This document shows positions 1-6,374 of a stretch of 8,125 bases of DNA, piece by piece. The stretch spans positions 1 through 8,125 of the forward strand of contig URLT01000079.1 in assembly GCA_900548795.1 (NCBI GenBank), written 5' to 3'. This stretch comes from an uncultured Eubacteriales bacterium (GTDB lineage: Bacteria > Bacillota > Clostridia > Oscillospirales > Oscillospiraceae). Within the stretch, counting starts at the first letter, position 1. Each line of letters opens with the position of its first letter. The position numbers were made by a program, and so were the translations under genes. Below the pieces are notes generated by a model. The model ran no database searches and was not told the DNA's origin. It worked only from the letters and a program-made list of their open reading frames with translations.

Positions 1-888
<888 letters not shown>

Positions 889-940
889 GGTAGTCAGAGG
901 TCCTTTCGAATTATTTTTTCCTTTCAGAACCTCTCGATAC

Positions 941-966
941 AAAAAATACCCTGATTCGACAGGGTA
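941..966 (-). terminator. Riboswitch-controlled intrinsic terminator of metK leader
   Basis: In the minus-strand RNA a 7-bp stem (UACCCUG with CAGGGUA, plus-strand 960-966 and 947-953, loop 954-959) is followed directly by six U (941-946). It sits between the SAM-I aptamer and the metK start, as expected for SAM-induced premature termination. Confidence 0.9.
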
Positions 967-975
967 CGGTCATGT

Positions 976-1067
976 CCTCATCTGTCGATTGCTCGCCGGA
1001 ATTGGCACCTTGCTTTCGCAGGTTGTCGGGCTTCATCGGGCCGGTCCCTCCGCCACTCTCGATAAGG
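976..1067 (-). ncRNA. SAM-I (S-box) riboswitch aptamer upstream of metK
   Basis: The minus strand shows the SAM-I core in order: CUUAUC-GAGAG, GGCGGAGGGA, CGGCCCGAUGAAGCC (kink-turn region), CAACC, a P3 stem capped by GCGAAAGC (GNRA loop), AAGGUGCCAAUUCC, and the closing GAUGAG. P1 is formed by CCUUAUC (plus-strand 1061-1067) with GAUGAGG (976-982), seven pairs including one U-G. A short P4, CGA-GCAA-UCG, follows the AAUUCC. SAM binding should stabilise P1 and leave the downstream terminator free to form, turning metK off when SAM is plentiful. A possible antiterminator is UCGACAG (982-988) with CUGUCGA (956-962), which would disrupt P4 and invade the terminator stem; that pairing is my inference. 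Confidence 0.96.
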
Positions 1068-1084
1068 TTATGAAATTACCATAC

Positions 1085-1112
1085 ATTATAGCATAATTAT
1101 TCATAAAGTCAA
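1085..1112 (-). promoter_or_regulatory. Sigma-A promoter of metK
   Basis: On the minus strand, TTGACT (-35, plus-strand 1107-1112), a 16-bp spacer, then TATAAT (-10, 1085-1090) preceded by TGC, an extended -10. It lies about 18 bp upstream of riboswitch P1, so the transcript would start close to the aptamer. Confidence 0.88.
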
Positions 1113-1147
1113 GAAAAACCTGCACCGATATTCAAGTCGGTGCAGGT
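1109..1147 (-). terminator. Intrinsic terminator after the ABC permease gene
   Basis: A perfect 11-bp stem (plus-strand 1118-1128 with 1137-1147, 8-nt loop) lies 6 bp beyond the permease stop. On the minus strand it is followed by TTTTTCTT. It separates the 6147-1153 operon from metK; its U-tract overlaps the metK -35 element by a few bases, so the two units abut tightly. Confidence 0.9.
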
Positions 1148-1152
1148 CAGAT

Positions 1153-2754
1153 TCAATGCAGGCCGGAGAAAACGGCGCAGCCGCGCGTGCGCAGCCAGAC
1201 GAACAGCGCCGCAGCCAGACCGGCGGTCAGCGCCGTGAAAAGCCCCATGCAGAGCAGCGGCGGCAGAACCGTCGAGAGCCTCCAGCCGCCGACGCCCAAC
1301 GCAATGCCGTAGATCCAGCCGCCGAACAGCGTCAGCGTGACGGGCATACTCTGCTTGATCGGATAGATCTCGCTCGACCACGTCAGATTCACATGTCTGA
1401 GGTTGATAAACAGGCCGAAGCAGGCCGTCAGCACGCAGAAGCTGAGAATAAAGGCCAGCAGCAGCACCGCGGAGGCGGCGTCGAGCGCCAGCACCCACGC
1501 CGTCGCACCGGCGCACAGCAGCGCGGGCAGGACGGTCAGGCTGAGCTGCACGAGCAGCTTTGCCCGCAGGACGAGCCACGGCTGCACGGGCAGAGACTGC
1601 ACGATCCAGAGCGTCTTGCCCTCGAGCGAGACGGACGGCGCAGTCGAATCGTTCATTGCGACCAGCATACACAGCGCGGCGGCCGCAAAAATGGGCAGCG
1701 CGTCGCTGCCTGCGCCGAGCAGCGGCCGCAGCCCGGCCGCAAGCTCGCCGCCCTTGACGAGCAGCAGCACGGCCGCGATCGGCATCATCAGCGTCCCGAG
1801 GCCGCAGTTGAGCATATAGTTCGCGCTCCCGGTGAAGCGGCGGAATTCCCGCGCCAGCAGGGCGGCGGCGGGGCGGCGCGTCTTGGCGCCGACGCCCTTA
1901 TAGCGCGCCTTGGCAGTCGCGCCGGAGGCCGTGGCCAGCTTCAGGAAGGTGCGCGAGAGCAGCTGCCAGACCAGCGCGAACAGCACCGCGACGACGGCCA
2001 GCAGGCCGAGCAGCGCTGGCCAGTTCCCGGCGGCGGCATCGCCGAACAGATAGAGCGGATAGGCAGCGCCCTTGACCTGCGCGCCGATGACGGCAGCGTT
2101 GTGCAGCAGCTCCTGCACAAGCCCCGTCAGCTTGAAATAAACGGCGTAATACAGCCCGATCCCGGCCAGCGAGGCCAGCGCGATCAGGAAGCTGCGGTTC
2201 TTCAGCTTGCTGTTGATCTTCGCGACCACCCAGCCCAGCGCGCACGAGAGCAGAAACACGATCACGCTGACCGCCAGCAGCATCACGAGCGGGCAGACGA
2301 TCGCCGCAGCGCTCAGCCGCACGGTGCACCAATAGACGAGGATCGCCGGAAGCATGACCACGCCGCCGAACATCAGCCCCATCAGATAGACCGCCAGCAG
2401 GCGGCTGATGAGGATGCAGCGCACGGGGATCGGCAGCGCCAGCAGCAGGTCGTTGTCCCTGGCCTGATAGAGGCTCGAGAACGTGCTGAACACGCTGCCG
2501 ATCACGCCCAGCAGCAGGCTCAGCATTGCGGCCATGAGGAAATACATCCACGTCATGCCGGCTGCGGCAAGCGGCAGGCAGATCTTCGAAAACAGCATCC
2601 CGAGGCTGCCGCCGATCACAACGACCATCAGCAGCGCATAGCCGATGACAAAGGCGACGCTCGCGGCCGCCGAGCGTGCCCTTTGGGTCTTCTGATTATA
2701 GAAGAAGCTGCGGAACATCTCCAAAAATTGCTTTTTTACGAGCAGCCTCAGCAT
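1153..2754 (-). CDS. Large ABC-2-type transporter permease, 533 aa, about 12 membrane helices
   Basis: Membrane subunit of an ABC transporter driven by the ATPase encoded just upstream; substrate unknown. Hydrophobic segments lie near residues 30-55, 60-88, 118-142, 148-178, 187-206, 244-266, 312-334, 353-367, 398-424, 427-452, 472-490 and 495-521. A basic hydrophilic stretch at 268-310 (RYKGVGAKTRR) separates two halves. The halves look related: LLLALPIPVRCILISRLL at 103-120 resembles LWIVQSLPVQPWLVLRAKLL at 382-401, each before a helix pair. The motif LEGKTLW..QSLPV is, from memory, typical of large Firmicutes exporters of the YthQ/SkfF type. No signal peptide or enzymatic domain is visible. 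The ATG lies 7 bases inside the ATPase gene's end, with GGAGGG six bases upstream, which implies translational coupling. Function beyond ABC permease is not established. Confidence 0.9.
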   Translation of the reverse strand: MLRLLVKKQFLEMFRSFFYNQKTQRARSAAASVAFVIGYALLMVVVIGGSLGMLFSKICLPLAAAGMTWMYFLMAAMLSLLLGVIGSVFSTFSSLYQARDNDLLLALPIPVRCILISRLLAVYLMGLMFGGVVMLPAILVYWCTVRLSAAAIVCPLVMLLAVSVIVFLLSCALGWVVAKINSKLKNRSFLIALASLAGIGLYYAVYFKLTGLVQELLHNAAVIGAQVKGAAYPLYLFGDAAAGNWPALLGLLAVVAVLFALVWQLLSRTFLKLATASGATAKARYKGVGAKTRRPAAALLAREFRRFTGSANYMLNCGLGTLMMPIAAVLLLVKGGELAAGLRPLLGAGSDALPIFAAAALCMLVAMNDSTAPSVSLEGKTLWIVQSLPVQPWLVLRAKLLVQLSLTVLPALLCAGATAWVLALDAASAVLLLAFILSFCVLTACFGLFINLRHVNLTWSSEIYPIKQSMPVTLTLFGGWIYGIALGVGGWRLSTVLPPLLCMGLFTALTAGLAAALFVWLRTRGCAVFSGLH

Positions 2755-3461
2755 GATTCGCCCTCCAGCTCCAGAAAGACCTCCTCGAGGCTGTCGTCGC
2801 CCTTGACCTCCTCCATCGTGCCGGAGCGGATCAGGCGGCCTTCCTTGATGATGGCGACCTTGTCGCAGAGCTTTTCGGCGACCTCAAGCACATGCGTCGA
2901 GAAGAAGATCGCGCCGCCCCGGTCGCAGACCTCGCGCATCATGCCCTTGAGCAGATGCGAGGCCTTCGGGTCGAGGCCGACGAACGGCTCGTCCATGATG
3001 ATGAGGCGCGGATCGTGCAGCCACGCGGCGATCAGCGCAAGCTTTTGCTTCATGCCGTGCGAATAGGCCGCGATCGGCTGCGCCAGCTCGTCCGTCAGCT
3101 CGAACAGCCCGGCGTATTTCTGGATGCGCTCCCTGCGCACAGCCGCGCTCACGCCGAAAATATCGGCGATGAATTGCAGATATTTGATGCCGGTCATATA
3201 TTCGTAAAGATCGGGGTTATCCGGAATGTAGGCGATCTGCCGCTTGCAGGCCAGCGGATCGTCCCGCACCGAAACGCCGCCGATGCGGATCTCCCCGGCG
3301 TCAAAATCCAGAATCCCGGCCACGGAGCGCAGCGTCGTGGTCTTGCCCGCGCCGTTGTGGCCGATGAAGCCGTAGATCTCCCCCGGCGCGATATGCAGCG
3401 AGAGATCGTCGACGGCCTTTTTTTCGCCGTAGCACTTGGTCAGATGAGAAATATCAAGCAT
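2748..3461 (-). CDS. ABC transporter ATP-binding protein, EcsA-like, 237 aa
   Basis: Cytoplasmic ATPase that powers the adjacent permease. All nucleotide-binding motifs are present: Walker A GHNGAGKTT (34-42), signature YSHGMKQK (133-140), Walker B LIIMDEP (153-159), D-loop GLDP (162-165) and switch histidine H190 in FFSTHVLE. The Q-loop position reads IPDNPDLYEYMTG, with Asp in place of the usual Gln; the IP-x-x-P-x-LY pattern and SHGMKQK signature recall EcsA/YthP-type ATPases of Firmicutes. The length fits a stand-alone exporter-type NBD without a C-terminal extension. The start is ATG 3459-3461, with GAGGGG eight bases upstream. It lies 36 bp after the icd stop and overlaps the permease start by 7 bp (TGA inside the coupling region). 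Exporter direction is inferred from family; the substrate is unknown. Confidence 0.95.
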   Translation of the reverse strand: MLDISHLTKCYGEKKAVDDLSLHIAPGEIYGFIGHNGAGKTTTLRSVAGILDFDAGEIRIGGVSVRDDPLACKRQIAYIPDNPDLYEYMTGIKYLQFIADIFGVSAAVRRERIQKYAGLFELTDELAQPIAAYSHGMKQKLALIAAWLHDPRLIIMDEPFVGLDPKASHLLKGMMREVCDRGGAIFFSTHVLEVAEKLCDKVAIIKEGRLIRSGTMEEVKGDDSLEEVFLELEGESC

Positions 3462-3497
3462 AATTATCGCCCCTCATTTTTTCAAAAAAGCGGTTGT

Positions 3498-4706
3498 TTA
3501 CTGCTCCAACGTTTCGAAGGTCGCGCGGACGGCGCGGAGGAACTCCTCGCTGTTGACGACGGTCGGCGTCTGACCCTGCCACAGCAGCGCCAGATCCTTG
3601 GTCATCGTGCCGCCCTCGATCGTCGCGATGCAGGCGGCCTCCATGCGCGAGGCAAAGCGGCACAGGGCGGAGCTGCCGTCCAGCTCGCCGCGCTTGCGCA
3701 GCGCGCCCGTCCACGCGAAGATCGTGGCCATCGGGTTCGTCGAGGGCTTTTCGCCCTCAAGATAGCGGTAATAATGGCGCGTGACCGTGCCGTGCGCGGC
3801 CTCGTACTCAAATTTTCCGTCCGGCGAGACGAGCACGGAGGTCATCATGGCCAGCGAGCCGAAGGCCGTGGAGATCATGTCGCTCATGACGTCGCCGTCG
3901 TAGTTCTTGCAGGCCCAGATGAAGCCGCCCTCGCTGCGGATCACGCGGGCGACGGCGTCGTCGATCAGCGTATAGAAATACGTGATGCCGGCCTCCTCGA
4001 AGCGCGCGCGGTATTCGTTTTCGTAAATTTCAGCAAAGATCTGCTTGAAGGTGCCGTCGTAGACCTTTGCGATCGTGTCCTTGGCGGAGAACCAGAGGTC
4101 CTGCTTCGTGTCGAGCGCGAAATTGAAGCAGGCGCGCGCAAAGGAGGAAATGGAGCTGTCCTTGTTATATTGCCCGGTCAGCACGCCGGGGCACTCGAAG
4201 TCATAGATCGTTTTGCGCGTCTCGTTGCCGTCGCGGTCGGTGAAGACCAGCTCGGCCTTGCCCTCGCCGGTGCGCAGCTCGGTGGCCTTATAGACGTCGC
4301 CATAGGCGTGACGGGCGATCGTGATCGGCTTTTTCCACGTTTTCACGACCGGCGAAATGCCGTCAACGAGGATCGGCGCGCGGAAGACCGTGCCGTCGAG
4401 GATGGCGCGGATCGTGCCGTTCGGACTTTTCCACATCTCGTGGAGGTTGTATTCGCTCATGCGCTGAGCGTTGGGCGTGATGGTGGCGCATTTGACGCCC
4501 ACGCCGTATTTTTTGATCGCCTCGGCGGCCTCGTGCGTGACCTGATCGTTCGTGCGGTCGCGCTCGGGCAGACCGAGGTCGTAATATTCGGTTTTCAGGT
4601 CCACATAGGGCAGCAGCAGCTCGTCCTTGATCTGCTTCCAGAGGACGCGGGTCATCTCGTCGCCGTCCATTTCGACCAGCGGCACGGACATGGGGATTTT
4701 TGTCAT
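3498..4706 (-). CDS. icd: NADP-dependent isocitrate dehydrogenase, 402 aa (internal start within the fused frame)
   Basis: Oxidatively decarboxylates isocitrate to 2-oxoglutarate, yielding NADPH; cytoplasmic homodimer. It belongs to the eukaryote-like type II group, not the E. coli type: MDGDEMTR (13-20), TPNAQR and MWKSPNGTIR (77-100), GTVFR (105-109), ARHAYGD (131-137), GGFIWACKNYDGDVMSD (260-276), and EAAHGTVTRHY (302-312). Substrate arginines fall at R100, R109 and R132, Tyr at 139 and Lys at 209, matching the positions known from human IDH1 from memory. R310/H311 in the TRHY motif are the usual NADP-binding pair. Its own ATG at 4704-4706 has a good Shine-Dalgarno (AAGGAGAG, 4714-4721) seven bases upstream, so independent initiation is plausible even though the TrmB frame reads into it. 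402 residues is the normal full length. Confidence 0.95.
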   Translation of the reverse strand: MTKIPMSVPLVEMDGDEMTRVLWKQIKDELLLPYVDLKTEYYDLGLPERDRTNDQVTHEAAEAIKKYGVGVKCATITPNAQRMSEYNLHEMWKSPNGTIRAILDGTVFRAPILVDGISPVVKTWKKPITIARHAYGDVYKATELRTGEGKAELVFTDRDGNETRKTIYDFECPGVLTGQYNKDSSISSFARACFNFALDTKQDLWFSAKDTIAKVYDGTFKQIFAEIYENEYRARFEEAGITYFYTLIDDAVARVIRSEGGFIWACKNYDGDVMSDMISTAFGSLAMMTSVLVSPDGKFEYEAAHGTVTRHYYRYLEGEKPSTNPMATIFAWTGALRKRGELDGSSALCRFASRMEAACIATIEGGTMTKDLALLWQGQTPTVVNSEEFLRAVRATFETLEQ

Positions 4707-5354
4707 AAACCGTCTCTCCTTATGGTTCACAAGCTCGCAGCGGTTGATCGGCGTGCCGAGCTCATAGAATTTTTCCTCGTAACCAGTCATGATACCGACC
4801 GGCCCGTCGGCGTGCAGGTCGCGCGTCAGGTTCTTGATCTCGAGGCCGCAGGCCTCAAATTCCTCGAGCGACCACTCGAACAGCGGCGCGTTGTCCGTTT
4901 TGAAATGGATCTCGCCGTTTTTCGCCAAAATGTTCTCGTATTTCTGCAAAAAGCTGCGGTGCGTCAGGCGGCGCTTGGCATTTTTCTTGCGCGGCCACGG
5001 GTCGCAGAAGTTCAAAAACAGCCGGTCGACCTCGCTGTCGGCAAAATATTCCTCCAGCTCCGCCGCGTCGAGCGACAGGAAGACCAGATTCTTCAGCCCC
5101 ATTTGCAGCGTTTTCTCCATGCCGAGCAGCATGGCCTCCTGCACGCGCTCGACGGCGACGAGCAGCACATCGGGGTTCTGCCGCGCAGTCTCGACGGTGA
5201 ACTTGCCCTTTCCGCAGCCGACCTCCAGCCAGAGCGCCTTGGCCGACGGCATCAGGCTGCGCCAATTGCCGCGCAGCGCCTTGCCGTCGCGCACGTGGAT
5301 CGCCGAGCAGGCCTCCAGACGCGGCTCCAGATTGTTTCTCTTTCTCATTCTCAT
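3498..5354 (-). CDS. trmB-icd: Continuous TrmB-isocitrate dehydrogenase reading frame, 618 aa (fusion or stop-less junction)
   Basis: One open frame encodes a complete TrmB (residues 1-216) followed with no stop by a complete NADP-isocitrate dehydrogenase (217-618). TrmB family members normally end shortly after the G-x-P-I-x-R-x-E segment, seen here as GTPINRCEL (200-208); only about eight residues (VNHKERRF) separate that from the dehydrogenase Met. Both other frames hold a stop just before the icd ATG (TAA 4720-4722, TGA 4727-4729). The start is ATG 5352-5354 (MRMRKRNN), preceded by GGAGAG at seven-base spacing. A longer reading from TTG 5367-5369 overlaps that ribosome binding site and is less likely. 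The ORF lies 37 bp after the membrane-protein stop and 36 bp before the ATPase start, so it is probably co-transcribed with both. Whether the cell makes the 618-residue fusion, separate dehydrogenase from the internal site, or both cannot be told from sequence. Confidence 0.85.
   Translation of the reverse strand: MRMRKRNNLEPRLEACSAIHVRDGKALRGNWRSLMPSAKALWLEVGCGKGKFTVETARQNPDVLLVAVERVQEAMLLGMEKTLQMGLKNLVFLSLDAAELEEYFADSEVDRLFLNFCDPWPRKKNAKRRLTHRSFLQKYENILAKNGEIHFKTDNAPLFEWSLEEFEACGLEIKNLTRDLHADGPVGIMTGYEEKFYELGTPINRCELVNHKERRFMTKIPMSVPLVEMDGDEMTRVLWKQIKDELLLPYVDLKTEYYDLGLPERDRTNDQVTHEAAEAIKKYGVGVKCATITPNAQRMSEYNLHEMWKSPNGTIRAILDGTVFRAPILVDGISPVVKTWKKPITIARHAYGDVYKATELRTGEGKAELVFTDRDGNETRKTIYDFECPGVLTGQYNKDSSISSFARACFNFALDTKQDLWFSAKDTIAKVYDGTFKQIFAEIYENEYRARFEEAGITYFYTLIDDAVARVIRSEGGFIWACKNYDGDVMSDMISTAFGSLAMMTSVLVSPDGKFEYEAAHGTVTRHYYRYLEGEKPSTNPMATIFAWTGALRKRGELDGSSALCRFASRMEAACIATIEGGTMTKDLALLWQGQTPTVVNSEEFLRAVRATFETLEQ
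4707..5354 (-). other. trmB: TrmB module: tRNA (guanine-N7)-methyltransferase, 216 residues
   Basis: Methylates N7 of G46 in the tRNA variable loop using SAM. It shows the whole TrmB pattern: basic N-terminus MRMRKRNN, SAM-binding LEVGCGKGKF (43-52), acidic E69 at the end of strand 2 (VAVER), catalytic/tRNA-binding DPWPRKKNAKRRL (118-130), KTDN (152-155) and the C-terminal TGYEEKF (190-196). Length is that of a normal stand-alone bacterial TrmB (about 210-220 residues), so nothing essential appears missing. The odd feature is the absent stop codon at its end, discussed under the full frame. The domain itself appears intact. Confidence 0.96.
4714..4721 (-). promoter_or_regulatory. Internal ribosome binding site for icd inside the trmB-icd frame
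   Basis: AAGGAGAG on the minus strand, seven bases before the icd ATG. It overlaps an out-of-frame TAA (4720-4722), the TAAGGAG arrangement common at ordinary gene junctions. Its presence argues that icd was, or still is, translated on its own. Confidence 0.8.
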
Positions 5355-5391
5355 GGCAGGTCTCTCCAAATATATAATAATGAATGCTGCA

Positions 5392-6147
5392 TCAGAACAT
5401 CGAGAAGATGCCGATCAGGCCGTCGCGGAAATACACCGCGCTCGAGAAGAACCAGTCGCGCAGCAGCGTCACGGCGAAGAACGTGATCGTCAGGCCGAGG
5501 ATCAGCACGGTCATATTCACAATGTTCATCCGGATGGAGAACACCTGAAACACCTCAAGATAGAACGACACGAGCCACGCCAGCAGGATCAGCACGGACA
5601 TGACCGTGAAGATGCTGTAGCTGATGAGCGACAGCAGCGACGAGGCCGCCAGCAGCACCAGCGCCAAAATCGAGTTGACGCCGACGGCGGCAAAGACCGC
5701 GCGAATATCCACGCGCATCCGCGCCAGCGCCGTCAGGCAATAAAGCAGCGCAAAATTCAGCACATAGGCGAGGATCGGCGTGACGACGCCGGCCGTGATC
5801 CATTCCATCATGATCTTGCTGAAATAGCTGCAATAGCGCACGCCGAACAGGAACGTCGAGACGAAGCTCATCGCGACGGTCAGCAGCATCAGCAGCACGC
5901 CGGTCAGCCATTGACGGTTTTCGGCCATACGGCGGCTCGTCCCGGCCGGATCGGTCAGGTAATAACGCATGACCCTCGGCAGCCCGCGGAGCGCCTCTCC
6001 CAGCGTCGGCGCGGCATATTCCCGCTGCACGCGGCGCGGCCGGCGCTCCGGACGCGGGCGATGCTCCGGGGCGCGCGCCTCCTCCGGCGCGGACGTCTGC
6101 CCCTGCGCTGTCTGCGGGGTCTGTTCTTCCGTGATCGTGTCTGCCAT
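5392..6147 (-). CDS. Multi-pass membrane protein of unknown function, 251 aa
   Basis: I do not recognise a characterised family. The first 75 or so residues are hydrophilic and probably cytoplasmic: an acidic/Gln-rich start (residues 1-25), then a Pro/Arg-rich basic patch (EHRPRPERRPRRVQREY, 28-44), then an amphipathic stretch ending YYLTDPAGTSRRMAENRQW. After that come about five hydrophobic helices, near 80-102, 117-141, 150-172, 176-200 and 207-229, with a short tail FRDGLIGIFSMF. The layout (disordered N-tail plus five or six helices, no catalytic motif) recalls Yip1-like or small integral membrane proteins, but this is only a resemblance. The ATG at 6145-6147 has an excellent AAGGAGG seven bases upstream. 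It is the first gene of the operon and sits about 75 nt downstream of a consensus promoter. It has no sequence link to the TrmB or IDH function. Confidence 0.85.
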   Translation of the reverse strand: MADTITEEQTPQTAQGQTSAPEEARAPEHRPRPERRPRRVQREYAAPTLGEALRGLPRVMRYYLTDPAGTSRRMAENRQWLTGVLLMLLTVAMSFVSTFLFGVRYCSYFSKIMMEWITAGVVTPILAYVLNFALLYCLTALARMRVDIRAVFAAVGVNSILALVLLAASSLLSLISYSIFTVMSVLILLAWLVSFYLEVFQVFSIRMNIVNMTVLILGLTITFFAVTLLRDWFFSSAVYFRDGLIGIFSMF

Positions 6148-6154
6148 GGCGGCT

Positions 6155-6161
6155 CCTCCTT
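6155..6161 (-). promoter_or_regulatory. Strong ribosome binding site of the 251-aa membrane protein
   Basis: AAGGAGG on the minus strand, seven bases before ATG 6145-6147; it fixes the start. Confidence 0.85.
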
Positions 6162-6171
6162 CATCCGTTCA

Positions 6172-6223
6172 AAGCCGCGGGGTCTCCCGGGGCTTGTGCT
6201 TGCTTTCTCGGGCGCATCGCGCC
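6172..6223 (-). other. Two hairpins in the operon's 5' leader
   Basis: In the roughly 75-nt leader between promoter and first gene, GGCGC-GAU-GCGCC (6211-6223) forms a compact stem-loop at the very 5' end. A second stem AAGCC...GGCUU (6172-6176 with 6191-6195) encloses an inner CGGG/CCCG pairing. No U-tract follows, so they do not look like terminators; they may protect the 5' end or simply reflect GC-rich sequence. Confidence 0.45.
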
Positions 6224-6229
6224 GTTTCC

Positions 6230-6258
6230 ATTATAAAGGCGAAATAAAATGCTGTCAA
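6230..6258 (-). promoter_or_regulatory. Consensus sigma-A promoter of the membrane protein-trmB-icd-ABC operon
   Basis: On the minus strand a perfect TTGACA (plus-strand 6253-6258), 17-bp spacer, perfect TATAAT (6230-6235). It should start transcription near 6223. No other strong promoter or terminator is visible down to 1153, so it probably drives the whole operon. Confidence 0.92.
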
Positions 6259-6288
6259 TGAATTTTTGCGAAAGTGTAATTTTACCTG

Positions 6289-6316
6289 TTGAAGCCTGCG
6301 TAATTTATGATATAAT
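6289..6316 (+). promoter_or_regulatory. Promoter of the plus-strand beta-lactamase-fold gene
   Basis: TTGAAG (6289-6294), 16-bp spacer, TATAAT (6311-6316). It implies a transcript start near 6323, which rules out the upstream in-frame ATG at 6249 and supports the start at 6375. Its -35 lies 30 bp from the -35 of the divergent operon promoter. Confidence 0.8.
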
Positions 6317-6374
6317 AGAAAGAAACGCAAGGCTGCGCCGCCGCGCCGTTTGCCCTGCGGGAAGGGAGCCGACC

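Noticed and set aside
896..934. AGAGGU/ACCUCU stem over the metK ribosome binding region
   Set aside because: Only six pairs closing a 27-nt loop; a chance match is likely and the terminator already explains control.
1156..3066. Long plus-strand frame (636 aa) opposite the ABC genes
   Set aside because: Gln/Arg/Ala-rich composition typical of antisense of GC-rich coding DNA; the minus strand has clear ABC motifs.
3473..3491. TTTTTTGAAAAAA palindrome between icd and the ATPase gene as a terminator
   Set aside because: A/T-only stem without a GC core; unlikely to stop transcription.
5355..5369. TTG start at 5367-5369 for TrmB, adding five residues
   Set aside because: It overlaps the GGAGAG ribosome binding site that serves the ATG at 5354; family members begin like MRMRK.
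2892..5486. Long plus-strand frame (864 aa) opposite the ATPase and trmB-icd
   Set aside because: It is a shadow of well-identified minus-strand enzymes, and no family motif is seen.
6249..6374. Upstream ATG at 6249 for the plus-strand gene
   Set aside because: It lies before that gene's own promoter and would hide the clear signal peptide 42 residues inside the protein.
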